Positions 1 to 7,429 are shown, counted from the stretch's first letter. The stretch is 7,747 bases of DNA from Chloroflexota bacterium (GCA_005880055.1 VBJS01000047.1:1-7747); one strand, 5' to 3'. Program-made: numbers and translations. Notes: generated by a model from the letters alone, not told the origin.

Positions 1-792
1 GATCGTGTCGCGCGCGATCTCTAGTGAGAAGTCCATGAGATGGTCGAATTGGATGAACTCCTCCTGGATACCGTGCGTGATCAGCTCCCAGCCGCGCTGG
101 TGGCCGGTGAAGTCGTAAAGCTCCTGCGCGCCCTCCGGCCCCTGCGCCACGACGAAGCAGGTACCCTGCGTGACCGCCATCGTCTGCTGGATGTTCGCGC
201 CTTCACTGCTTACGAAGAGCTGGCGTTCGAGCTGTGTGGCGGCCGAGATGTAGTTGAAGACAACGCCGCTATCCAGGCCCTTCACGCGTTCCGAGACTTC
301 GCGCACGTATTTTGAGGCGTCCTCAAGGGGAACCTCGCGTGGGTCCAGCTCCCACGTTCCGTCTACCGTATCCTGCCGCACCTCGATTGGCGCCAGCGTC
401 ATGTCGTATAGCGACCCGGCGAGCGCGCCGAAGCGCTCTCGCGCTGCCGCCTTCGACGCCGCGCTTGCCGACGCGCGCTCGTAGGCATGATCCAGCGCTT
501 CCCTGAGTCGCTGGTTGAGCCGGGGCAAATCCGCAGTCCCGATGAGCTCCCCGAAGTAACCGGGTGCGATCGCCTTGTCGCCGGCCAGCACCCGCACGCC
601 GAAGGCGAAGCCGTAGTCCTCGGCGCTGAACTTGTCCATCCCGTTCTCCGCCACGGCGCCTTTGCCTTCGCTGACCTCCAGCCGGACATCCGCGTACTTC
701 CCGAAGCGCTTGGAGCGCGGGTACGAGGAGACGAGGTCGAAAACGGCGTCACGGACCTGCGGGATAACGTCGATGGAGACCTTTTCGGGCAC
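1..792 (-). CDS. tldD: TldD/PmbA-family metalloprotease, N-terminal part (runs off left edge)
   Basis: Reading the minus strand from a GTG at 792 gives 264 uninterrupted codons to the window edge. TldD and PmbA form a zinc-dependent protease pair known from microcin B17 maturation, CcdA turnover and peptide processing. The visible part matches the family's N-terminal domain: a YADVRLE strand at residues 33-39, then ENGMDKFSAEDYGFAFGVRVLAG around 49-71, the usual self-recognition/GVRV segment. A middle region follows, with QLFVSSEGANIQQT-like strands and a GHQRGWE segment. The HExxxH metal site of TldD would lie just beyond the edge, so catalytic competence cannot be judged. The GTG start is chosen because a GGAGGT sits 5 nt upstream, an in-frame stop lies at 823-825, and the first in-frame ATG is codon 52, inside the conserved domain. 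It could be the PmbA-like rather than the TldD paralogue; family membership is firmer than the symbol. Confidence 0.82.
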   Translation of the reverse strand, partial: MPEKVSIDVIPQVRDAVFDLVSSYPRSKRFGKYADVRLEVSEGKGAVAENGMDKFSAEDYGFAFGVRVLAGDKAIAPGYFGELIGTADLPRLNQRLREALDHAYERASASAASKAAARERFGALAGSLYDMTLAPIEVRQDTVDGTWELDPREVPLEDASKYVREVSERVKGLDSGVVFNYISAATQLERQLFVSSEGANIQQTMAVTQGTCFVVAQGPEGAQELYDFTGHQRGWELITHGIQEEFIQFDHLMDFSLEIARDTI

Positions 793-797
793 GGGTG

Positions 798-803
798 ACC
801 TCC
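798..803 (-). promoter_or_regulatory. Ribosome-binding site of tldD, deciding a GTG start
   Basis: The minus strand reads GGAGGT here, 5 nt before the GTG at 792-790. This near-perfect Shine-Dalgarno sequence is the main reason for placing the tldD start at a GTG, since no in-frame ATG lies near it. Confidence 0.75.
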
Positions 804-831
804 GGTGATGCGGGCGTAAGGGCTAAGGCGG

Positions 832-861
832 ATTGTACGGGCCTAACGCGAGGAGGGGCAA
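832..861 (-). promoter_or_regulatory. Candidate sigma70-type promoter of tldD
   Basis: The minus strand carries TTGCCC at 861-856 (4 of 6 to the -35 consensus), an 18-bp spacer, and TACAAT at 837-832 (5 of 6 to the -10). Predicted initiation near 825 gives a leader of about 33 nt before the tldD GTG. It occupies most of the short gap between the PIN remnant's stop codon (866-864) and tldD. It would let tldD be expressed independently of gltBD, although no terminator is visible between them. This is a pattern match only. Confidence 0.45.
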
Positions 862-863
862 CG

Positions 864-1097
864 CTAGCGGTCGGCCATGACCGTTAGAGCCCACTCTTCA
901 ACGAGCAGCGGGTCCAGCCGCTCGATGCCGGGAATCTTGTCGAATCCCCGATCCGCTGTAAGAATCCGTTTGGAACCTACGCGCAACATCACGGTCGCAT
1001 GTACTAGATCCCGGGCGTCGATTGCGCCCACCGTCTCGGACAGGTTCGCGGCCTGAATGACTGCCAGCCTTCTATTCTGTCCTGTCAGCTCTTTTTC
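864..1097 (-). pseudogene. C-terminal remnant of a PIN-domain (VapC-like) ribonuclease
   Basis: The 77 codons after the gltD stop, in the same frame and ending at TAG 866-864, encode the back half of a PIN domain. An ARDLVHATVML helix (residues 28-38 of the fragment) holds the third conserved acidic residue, D30. It is followed by RILTADRGFDKIPGIERLDP (44-63), with D49 as the fourth. The usual first half, about 55-60 residues with the N-terminal DTN motif and conserved Glu, is missing; its place is taken by the conserved gltD C-terminus. There is no ATG before the ARDLVHA helix, and the only GTG (codon 24) lies inside the domain, so no functional start exists. PIN proteins act as Mg-dependent RNases, often as toxins with a small antitoxin; no antitoxin gene is seen nearby. 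A remnant left by a deletion or recombination is the simplest reading. Translation as a GltD extension by stop readthrough is possible but unlikely. Confidence 0.72.
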
Positions 1098-2534
1098 CTA
1101 ATTCCCCGGCAGTTCGGTCTCGCCCATCAGGTAGCGGTCGATGCCCTGGGCGGCGGCCCGGCCCTCCATGATCGCCCAGACGATGAGCGATTGGCCGCGC
1201 GTCATGTCGCCGGCTGTGAAGACGCCGGGAACGCTCGTCATCTTGTTGGCGTCCGCACGCACGTTGCCGCGCTCGTTCACCTCAACGCCCAATTGCTCGA
1301 GCATGTACCGCTCAGGACCCAGGAACCCCATCGCGAGCAGCAGCAAATCCACATCCTCCTCGAACTCCGAGCCGGGCACTTCCTTCATCGCCATCCGGCC
1401 GTTCTCCGGCACGAACTCGATGCGAACGCCGTGCAGCTTCTTGAGGACGTCGTTTTCGCCGGAAAGACGCTTGGTCATAATCGAGTAGTCGCGATCTCCG
1501 CCTTCCTCGTGGGCCGAGGAGACGCGATAGATGTTCGGGTAGGTCGGCCAGGGGTTGCTCGTCGGCCGGCTTTCCGGCGGCCGAGGGAGCAGCTCGTACT
1601 GCTTGACGGACGTCGCGCCCTGCCGGTGCACCGTACCTAGGCAGTCAGCGCCCGTGTCTCCGCCGCCCAGGATGATCACCCGCTTGTCTTTGGCTGAAAT
1701 GAACTGCTCGTCCGGGACCTCATCCCCCGCGTTGCGCTTGTTCTGCAGAGGCAGGTACTCCATCGCGAAGCAGACGCCGCTCAGTTCGCGCCCCGGCACT
1801 TCGAGGTCGCGGGCCCAGGTCGCTCCGCCGGCCAGGCAGATTGCGTCGTACTGGTTGCGCAGGGAGCTGGCGTCGACCTCTACGCCAACGTTCACGCTCG
1901 GCCGGAAGGTGACGCCCTCAGCTTCCATCTGGTCCAGCCGCCTCTCGATGAAGCGCTTCTCCATCTTGAAGTCCGGGATCCCGTACCGCAGCAGGCCGCC
2001 GATGCGGTCATCGCGCTCGTATAGGGAGACCGCGTGCCCCGCGCGGGCGAGCTGTTGCGCGCAGGCCAGCCCGGCCGGCCCGGAACCGACAACCGCTACG
2101 CTCATGCCCGTCTTCTTCTCGGGCGGCTCGGGCTGCACCCAGCCTTCCTTCCAGGCGCGTTCGATGATCTCCAGCTCTACTTGCTTAATCGTCACCGGGT
2201 CATCATTGATGCCCAGCACGCAGGCCGCCTCGCAGGGCGCCGGGCACAGCCGCCCCGTGAACTCCGGGAAGTTGTTTGTGGCGTGCAGCCGGTCGATCGC
2301 CTTGCGCCACTGGTCGCGGTACACCAGGTCGTTCCAGTCCGGGATGATGTTTCCCAGTGGGCAGCCCTGGTGGCAGAAGGGGATTGCGCAGTCCATGCAG
2401 CGCGCGGCCTGCGCCCGCAGCTTCTCCGGCGGGAACTCCTCGTACACCTCCAGCCAGTCCTGCACGCGGACGGGCACAGGCCGACGCGTCGGCGTCTCCC
2501 GCTTAAACTCCATGAATCCGGAAGGCTTACCCAC
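1098..2534 (-). CDS. gltD: Glutamate synthase [NADPH] small (beta) subunit
   Basis: This FAD- and NADPH-binding subunit passes electrons from NADPH to GltB for glutamate synthesis in the cytoplasm. With the GTG start at 2534 it is 478 aa, normal for GltD. The N-terminal Fe-S domain has CMDCAIPFCHQGC (Cys 46, 49, 54, 58) and CPAPCEAAC (Cys 97, 101, 105). An FAD Rossmann motif GSGPAG (150-155) and an NADPH motif GGGDTG (290-295) follow. The C-terminal TAGDMTRGQSLIVWAI is the second FAD-contact segment. The start is a choice. GTG gives MGKPSGFMEFKRE, matching the MxxPxGFL/M opening usual for this GltD type, with AAGG 6 nt upstream, and it overlaps the gltB end by 8 bp. The ATG at 2513 would drop seven residues of that conserved opening and has a poor Shine-Dalgarno. 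The open frame also extends upstream to an ATG at 2825, but that part is low-complexity Arg-rich sequence read across gltB. It is translationally coupled and co-transcribed with gltB. The C-terminus (DRYLMGETELPGN) is complete. Confidence 0.95.
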   Translation of the reverse strand: MGKPSGFMEFKRETPTRRPVPVRVQDWLEVYEEFPPEKLRAQAARCMDCAIPFCHQGCPLGNIIPDWNDLVYRDQWRKAIDRLHATNNFPEFTGRLCPAPCEAACVLGINDDPVTIKQVELEIIERAWKEGWVQPEPPEKKTGMSVAVVGSGPAGLACAQQLARAGHAVSLYERDDRIGGLLRYGIPDFKMEKRFIERRLDQMEAEGVTFRPSVNVGVEVDASSLRNQYDAICLAGGATWARDLEVPGRELSGVCFAMEYLPLQNKRNAGDEVPDEQFISAKDKRVIILGGGDTGADCLGTVHRQGATSVKQYELLPRPPESRPTSNPWPTYPNIYRVSSAHEEGGDRDYSIMTKRLSGENDVLKKLHGVRIEFVPENGRMAMKEVPGSEFEEDVDLLLLAMGFLGPERYMLEQLGVEVNERGNVRADANKMTSVPGVFTAGDMTRGQSLIVWAIMEGRAAAQGIDRYLMGETELPGN

Positions 2535-5500
2535 GGGTGGCCTTGGCCTTCCTCGCGGACTTCGTTCGGTTCGGCTGCTTGATGCCGTTCGTCTTCTTGC
2601 CGTTGCCGTTGCCGTGCGCCTGAGCGGCCTGCACCTCCGTCTTCGCCGCTTCCAACTGCTCGCGGATCGCCCGCTTGAAATCCTTCGGGAAGACCTTGAC
2701 GAAGCTGGTTGCCGCCTGCGGCCACTGCGCCAGCAGCCCGTCGGCAACCGTGCTGCCCGTGTACTCGCGGTGCCGCTCCAATAACCCGCGAACCAGCTGC
2801 ATGTCCTCTTCGTCCAGCGGCTCAAGGTCCACCATCTCCTGGTTGCAGCGGATCGGGAAGTCGCCGCCCGGGTCGTACACGTAGGCGATACCGCCGCTCA
2901 TGCCGGCCGCGAAATTGCGGCCCGCCCGGCCGATTACCAGCACGCGGCCGCCGGTCATGTACTCACAGCCGTGATCGCCGGTGCCCTCCACAACCGCGAT
3001 GGCGCCGCTGTTGCGGACGCAGAAGCGCTCGCCTGCGACGCCGCGGACGAACATGCTGCCGGCGGTCGCCCCGTAGAGCGCCACGTTGCCGATGAGGATG
3101 TTTTCCTCCGGAACGAAGGTCGCTTCTTTCGGTGGGTACACGATGATCCTTCCTCCGGAGAGCCCCTTGCCGAAGTAATCGTTGGCGTCGCCTTCCAGCC
3201 AGAGCGTGATTCCCCGAGGCACGAACGCCCCGAAGCTTTGCCCTGCGGATCCCTTGAAGCGAATGGTAATAGTATCGTCCGGCAGCCCGTCGAAGCCGTA
3301 CCTGCGCGTTAGCTCGCTGCCCAAGATTGTGCCCACAGTACGGTTGATGTTCCTGATCGGCAGGTCGATGTCGACGCGTTCGCCACCGTCCAGTGCCGGC
3401 TTGCACAGCTTCAGCAGCTCCTGGTCCAGGGCCTTTTCCAGGCCGTGGTCCTGTGCCGTCACGCGGTGGGTCGCCCAGTCCTCCGGGACCTCCGGCTTGT
3501 AGAAGATCGCGGAAAGGTCAAGCCCCTGCGCCTTCCACTGGTCGATCGCCCGCTTGACGTCGAGTAGATCGCTCCGTCCCACCATATCCTCGAAGCGCCG
3601 GAAGCCGAGCTGCGCCATATATTCGCGCACCTCTTCGGCGATGAAGCGAAAGAAGTTGACGACGTGCTCGGCCCGGCCCTCGAACTTCTCGCGCAGCTTG
3701 GGATTCTGAGTGGCGATGCCCACAGGGCAGGTATCCAGGTGGCAGACGCGCATCATAATGCAGCCCAATACGACCAGCGGCGCTGTTGCGAAACCACATT
3801 CCTCGGCGCCCAGAAGCGCGGCGATCACAACGTCGCGGCCGGTCTTCATCTGGCCGTCCGTCTGCACGATGATGCGGTCGCGCAGGTTGTTCAGCACCAG
3901 CGTCTGCTGGGTTTCGGCCAGCCCGAGTTCCCAGGGGATGCCGGCGTGCTTGATGGAGGTCAGCGGGCTGGCTCCCGTGCCGCCGTCGTGCCCGCTGATC
4001 AGCACAACATCTGATTTTGCCTTCGCGACGCCAGCAGCCACGGTACCGACACCCACCTCCGCCACCAGCTTGACGCTGATGCGGGCGCGCGGGTTGCTGT
4101 TCTTCAGGTCGTGGATCAGCTGCGCCAGGTCCTCGATCGAGTAGATGTCGTGGTGCGGGGGTGGGCTGATCAACCCCACGCCGGGCGTCGAGTAGCGCAC
4201 GGCTGCGATCCAGGGCCAGACCTTGTGGCCGGGGAGCTGGCCGCCCTCGCCAGGCTTCGCACCCTGCGCCATCTTGATTTGCAGCTCGTCGGCGCTCATC
4301 AGGTACTCGCTCGTAACGCCGAAGCGGCCCGACGCGACCTGTTTGATCGCGCTCCGCCGGGAATCGCCGTTCGGGTCCGGCGTGTAGCGCCGGCGGTCCT
4401 CACCGCCCTCGCCGGTGTTGCTCTTACCCCCGATGCGGTTCATAGCGATCGCCAGCGTCTCGTGCGCCTCCGCGCTAATCGAGCCGAAGGACATGGCGCC
4501 GGTGGCGAAGCGCTTCATGATGCTCTCCGCCGGCTCAACCTCCTCAATCGGCACCGGCCCTCCATTTGCCGATATCTCGAACAGCCCCCGTAGCGTGCAC
4601 AGCCTCTGGCTCTGTTCGTTTACCATCTGCGTGTATTCGCGGAAGATCTCCATCTGTCCGGAGCGCGTGGCGTGTTGCAGCCTGAAGACCGTCTCCGGGT
4701 TGAAGAGGTGGTACTCGCCTTCGCGGCGCCATTGGTACTGACCGCCCCACGCCAGCTCCGTCAAACCGCCGTCCCGCTCCGGGTAAGCCCGACGGTGGTG
4801 CGCGAGAGTGTCTGCGGCGATCCCTTCGATGCCGATCCCGCCGATGCGCGAGGCGGTGTATGTGAAGTACTTATCGATCAACTGCTGAGACAAGCCGATG
4901 GCTTCAAAGATCTGCGCGCCGCGGTAGCTCTGTATCGTCGAAATGCCCATCTTGGACATAATCTTGACGACGCCCTTCTTGATCGCCTTTAGGTAGTGCG
5001 CCTCCGCCTCTTCATAGCTGATGCTCTTCTCCAGCAGACCCTCCGCATGCATGCGGTGCAGTGTCTCGAGCGCCAGGTACGGGTTGATGGCGCCCGCTCC
5101 GTAGCCGATCAGCAGTGCGAAATGATGCGCCTCCCTGGCGTCGGCCGTCTCCACGACCAGCCCTACCTGCGTTCGCTTCCGCTCGCGGACGAGGTGGTTG
5201 TGCAGCCCGGCCACAGCAAGCAGTGAGGGAATGGGCGCCCATTCCCGGCTCACGCCGCGGTCGGAGATGATCAGGATCTTACACCCATCGGCGATGGCCT
5301 CATCTGCCTCGCGGGACAGCCGCTCCATCGCCTCTTCAATTCCGACCGGCCCGCGCGAGGCCTGGAACAGCATCGGCAGGACGCAGGAACGCAACCGGCC
5401 ATTGTCCAGCGCCTTGAACGTGGCCAGCTGCGGGTTGTCGACGAAGGGCGACTTGACCTCGATCATTGCCGCGTTTTCGGGCTGCGGGTCCAGCAGGTCG

Positions 5501-7188
5501 CCTTCCGGCCCGATCGTCGTCTTCACCGAGGTCACGATCTCTTCGCGGATCGCGTCCAGCGGCGGGTTTGTCACCTGGGCGAAGAGTTGCTTGAAGTAGT
5601 TGTACAGCGGCTGCGGCCGGTCGCTGAGGACCGCCAGCGGCGTGTCGGTTCCCATCGAACCCACGGCTTCCTCGCCGTTCGCCGCCATCGGGCCCAGGAT
5701 GTACTTAAGGTCTTCCACCGTATACCCGAAGGCAAGCTGCTGCTCCAGCAGTTCCGCCTCGCTCATCGGGGCTGCCGGCTCGGGCTGCGGCAGGCTATCG
5801 AACGTCATCAGGTGCTTTCGCAGCCAATCGCCGTACGGCTTCTCAGAGGCCATCTTATGCTTCAGCTCGGCGTCGTCGATGATGCGGCCTTCTTCCAGGC
5901 TGATCAGGAACATGCGCCCGGGCTGTAGGCGGCCCTTGTGCAGCACATTCGCCGGGTCGACCGGGAGCACGCCGACTTCGGAGGCCATGATGACGTAGCC
6001 GTCCTTGGTCACGATGTAGCGCGAGGGCCGCAGCCCGTTACGGTCGAGCACGGCGCCGATCGTGCGCCCGTCCGTGAAGGCGATGGAGGCGGGACCATCC
6101 CACGGCTCCATCAGGCAGGAGTGATACTCGTAGAAGTCCTTCTTTTCCTGGCTCATCGTCTCGTGGCCGTCCCACGGCTCCGGGATCATCATCATCATCG
6201 CGTGGTGGATGGGGCGACCGGCCATTGTCAGAAGTTCGAGCGCATTGTCGAAGCAGGCGGTATCGCTTCCCTTCTCGTCGATGACCGGGATGACCTTCTG
6301 GATGCCTGCCCTGAGCCCGGCGCCACCCGCAGTCGAAGGGTCGTCAAAAAGGGACGACTCGAACAGCGATTCGCGAGCGCGCATCCAGTTGACGTTGCCC
6401 CGCAGCGTGTTGATCTCGCCGTTGTGACTGATCATCCGGTAGGGGTGTGCCAGCTTCCAGCTTGGGAAGGTATTCGTGCTGAACCGCGAGTGGAACATGC
6501 ATAGAGCGCTGGTCATGCGCTTATCAGACAGGTCCGGGAAGTAGTCCCGGAGCTGCAAGGCCATCAGCATGCCCTTGTAGACCAGGGTGCGGCAGGACAG
6601 GCTGGGGAAGTAGAAGCTCTCTGCCTCCGGAATCCCGAAGCGCTGCAGCGCGTGTTCGAACCGCTTGCGGATGACGTACAGCTTGCGCTCGAACGCGTCC
6701 TCATCGCGCGCGTTTTCCCCGCGGCCGATAAAGACGTGGTACATCTCGGGCTCGGAGATCTTTGCGGTGTCCCCCACGGAGGCGTTGTTGGTCGGCACCC
6801 GCCGCCAGCCCAGCAGGTGCTGGCCCTCCTCCTCCACGATGATCCGGAAAAGCGCCACGGCCTGGTCGCGCGCCCGCTGGTTCGGCGAGGCGAAGAAGAG
6901 GCCGGCGCCGTACTGCCCCTTCTCGGGCAGCCGAATGCCTTCTCGGGCGCATACATGCGAGAAGAAGTCGTGCGGCAGCTGAATCAGGACGCCGGCGCCA
7001 TCGCCGGTGTTCACCTCGCAGCCGCAGGCGCCGCGGTGCGCCAGGTGCTCGAGCGCTGTGATCCCGTCCTCGATGATGCGGTGGGACTTCTGGCCGTTGA
7101 GACGCACGATGAACCCCACGCCGCACGAATCATGCTCGTGCTGCGGGAGATAGAGTCCTTGCGCGGTGGGTGCTTGCGGCTGCCTCAT
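2527..7188 (-). CDS. gltB: Glutamate synthase [NADPH] large (alpha) subunit
   Basis: This 1553-aa flavoprotein makes two glutamates from glutamine and 2-oxoglutarate and is complete. The N-terminus has a 21-residue propeptide ending ...EHDS before Cys22, the expected class II glutamine amidotransferase nucleophile exposed by cleavage. The amidotransferase domain runs to about residue 435, with HRGACGCEVNTGDGAG (51-66), SRFSTNTFPSW (234-244) and HNGEINTLRGN (255-265). The central domain covers roughly 480-790. The FMN-binding synthase barrel is about 840-1215, with TGAMSFGSIS (896-905), SGHDGGTGASP (1065-1075) and the [3Fe-4S] ligands Cys1143, Cys1149 and Cys1154 (C-x5-C-x4-C). The GXGXG beta-helix domain is about 1265-1460, including GNVALYGATAGSMFVRG. 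Beyond the usual end is a hydrophilic, strongly basic tail (about 1524-1553), described separately. The ATG at 7188 has GGAGG 5 nt upstream and an in-frame stop just upstream (7206-7204). The adjacent gltD indicates the NADPH-dependent bacterial enzyme rather than the ferredoxin type. Confidence 0.98.
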   Translation of the reverse strand: MRQPQAPTAQGLYLPQHEHDSCGVGFIVRLNGQKSHRIIEDGITALEHLAHRGACGCEVNTGDGAGVLIQLPHDFFSHVCAREGIRLPEKGQYGAGLFFASPNQRARDQAVALFRIIVEEEGQHLLGWRRVPTNNASVGDTAKISEPEMYHVFIGRGENARDEDAFERKLYVIRKRFEHALQRFGIPEAESFYFPSLSCRTLVYKGMLMALQLRDYFPDLSDKRMTSALCMFHSRFSTNTFPSWKLAHPYRMISHNGEINTLRGNVNWMRARESLFESSLFDDPSTAGGAGLRAGIQKVIPVIDEKGSDTACFDNALELLTMAGRPIHHAMMMMIPEPWDGHETMSQEKKDFYEYHSCLMEPWDGPASIAFTDGRTIGAVLDRNGLRPSRYIVTKDGYVIMASEVGVLPVDPANVLHKGRLQPGRMFLISLEEGRIIDDAELKHKMASEKPYGDWLRKHLMTFDSLPQPEPAAPMSEAELLEQQLAFGYTVEDLKYILGPMAANGEEAVGSMGTDTPLAVLSDRPQPLYNYFKQLFAQVTNPPLDAIREEIVTSVKTTIGPEGDLLDPQPENAAMIEVKSPFVDNPQLATFKALDNGRLRSCVLPMLFQASRGPVGIEEAMERLSREADEAIADGCKILIISDRGVSREWAPIPSLLAVAGLHNHLVRERKRTQVGLVVETADAREAHHFALLIGYGAGAINPYLALETLHRMHAEGLLEKSISYEEAEAHYLKAIKKGVVKIMSKMGISTIQSYRGAQIFEAIGLSQQLIDKYFTYTASRIGGIGIEGIAADTLAHHRRAYPERDGGLTELAWGGQYQWRREGEYHLFNPETVFRLQHATRSGQMEIFREYTQMVNEQSQRLCTLRGLFEISANGGPVPIEEVEPAESIMKRFATGAMSFGSISAEAHETLAIAMNRIGGKSNTGEGGEDRRRYTPDPNGDSRRSAIKQVASGRFGVTSEYLMSADELQIKMAQGAKPGEGGQLPGHKVWPWIAAVRYSTPGVGLISPPPHHDIYSIEDLAQLIHDLKNSNPRARISVKLVAEVGVGTVAAGVAKAKSDVVLISGHDGGTGASPLTSIKHAGIPWELGLAETQQTLVLNNLRDRIIVQTDGQMKTGRDVVIAALLGAEECGFATAPLVVLGCIMMRVCHLDTCPVGIATQNPKLREKFEGRAEHVVNFFRFIAEEVREYMAQLGFRRFEDMVGRSDLLDVKRAIDQWKAQGLDLSAIFYKPEVPEDWATHRVTAQDHGLEKALDQELLKLCKPALDGGERVDIDLPIRNINRTVGTILGSELTRRYGFDGLPDDTITIRFKGSAGQSFGAFVPRGITLWLEGDANDYFGKGLSGGRIIVYPPKEATFVPEENILIGNVALYGATAGSMFVRGVAGERFCVRNSGAIAVVEGTGDHGCEYMTGGRVLVIGRAGRNFAAGMSGGIAYVYDPGGDFPIRCNQEMVDLEPLDEEDMQLVRGLLERHREYTGSTVADGLLAQWPQAATSFVKVFPKDFKRAIREQLEAAKTEVQAAQAHGNGNGKKTNGIKQPNRTKSARKAKATRG

Positions 7189-7193
7189 GGTAA

Positions 7194-7198
7194 CCTCC
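7194..7198 (-). promoter_or_regulatory. Ribosome-binding site of gltB
   Basis: The minus strand reads GGAGG, 5 nt upstream of the gltB ATG (7188-7186). The match and spacing are strong and support that start. Confidence 0.8.
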
Positions 7199-7207
7199 GG
7201 CGCTTAT

Positions 7208-7229
7208 GCGGCAGCAGCCGCGACCGGCT
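7208..7229 (-). promoter_or_regulatory. Two mutually exclusive hairpins just upstream of the gltB ribosome-binding site
   Basis: Two perfect 5-bp stems share the same central bases. On the plus strand, GCGGC (7208-7212) pairs with GCCGC (7217-7221) around a 4-nt loop. Alternatively AGCCG (7216-7220) pairs with CGGCT (7225-7229) around a 4-nt loop. Only one can form at a time in the gltB leader RNA, and the proximal one ends about 9 nt before the Shine-Dalgarno. The stems are short and such pairs arise by chance in GC-rich DNA, so a regulatory role is only a possibility. Confidence 0.25.
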
Positions 7230-7263
7230 TAGCGGATACGAGTGCGCGCGTATTGCGGCGCAG

Positions 7264-7298
7264 GGGGACACGCGCCCCGCCGGCTTGCCGCGAGGCAA
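7264..7298. repeat. Two short adjacent stem-loops in the gltB leader
   Basis: GGGG (7264-7267) can pair with CCCC (7275-7278) around a 7-nt loop. TTGCC (7285-7289) can pair with GGCAA (7294-7298) around a 4-nt loop that reads GCGA, a GNRA tetraloop, on the plus strand. No T-run follows on either strand, so neither looks like an intrinsic terminator. The function, if any, is unknown. Confidence 0.25.
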
Positions 7299-7353
7299 AA
7301 GGAGCAAATTCGGCTGAATTCTGCAATTCGAGCTCCTCGCCTAGAATAGGTGA

Positions 7354-7382
7354 AGTATACGCGGATGCCTCAAACCTGTCTA
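7354..7382 (-). promoter_or_regulatory. Candidate gltB promoter P2 (proximal)
   Basis: The minus strand has TAGACA at 7382-7377 (5 of 6 to the -35), a 17-bp spacer and TATACT at 7359-7354 (5 of 6 to the -10). Predicted initiation near 7347 would give a leader of about 160 nt for gltBD. The -35 hexamer lies inside the left arm of the inverted repeat at 7377-7412, which would suit control by a DNA-binding protein. This is a pattern match only. Confidence 0.5.
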
Positions 7383-7412
7383 TATCACATCTCGTCGCGA
7401 CCGTTATAGACA
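7377..7412. promoter_or_regulatory. Inverted repeat, possible operator for gltBD
   Basis: TGTCTATA (7377-7384) and TATAGACA (7405-7412) form a perfect 8-bp inverted repeat with a 20-bp spacer; half-site centres are 28 bp apart. The left arm covers the -35 hexamer of P2. The right arm lies just downstream of the predicted P1 start, so a protein bound here could affect both. An 8-bp palindrome GTCGCGAC (7394-7401) lies between the arms, offset about 3 bp from the repeat's centre. I cannot assign it to a known regulator. Confidence 0.4.
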
Positions 7413-7429
7413 TGCTCGATAGTGGCAGG

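Noticed and set aside
40..798. Several plus-strand open frames at the left edge
   Set aside because: They are shadows of the minus-strand tldD homologue, which has a continuous frame, a good ribosome-binding site and family motifs.
1098..1270. Possible N-terminal half of the PIN protein hidden in another frame over the end of gltD
   Set aside because: No minus-strand frame there other than gltD is long and open enough, and the gltD frame is conserved to its end, so the missing half is not present.
1555..2784. Long plus-strand open frame (409 codons) antisense to gltD and the end of gltB
   Set aside because: It mirrors the codon structure of two well-conserved genes in GC-rich DNA, has no recognisable domain, and is rich in Ser/Arg/Pro as expected for a shadow frame.
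6187..6199. Short CAT/ATC trinucleotide run
   Set aside because: It encodes four Met residues and an Ile in a conserved hydrophobic segment of the GltB amidotransferase domain; it is too short to be a meaningful repeat.
7204..7413. 69-codon minus-strand open frame upstream of and in frame with gltB, ending in an Ala run
   Set aside because: It has no Shine-Dalgarno, starts only about 10 nt after the predicted P1 start, contains the P2 promoter elements, and matches no family I know. A leader peptide is not excluded but not supported.
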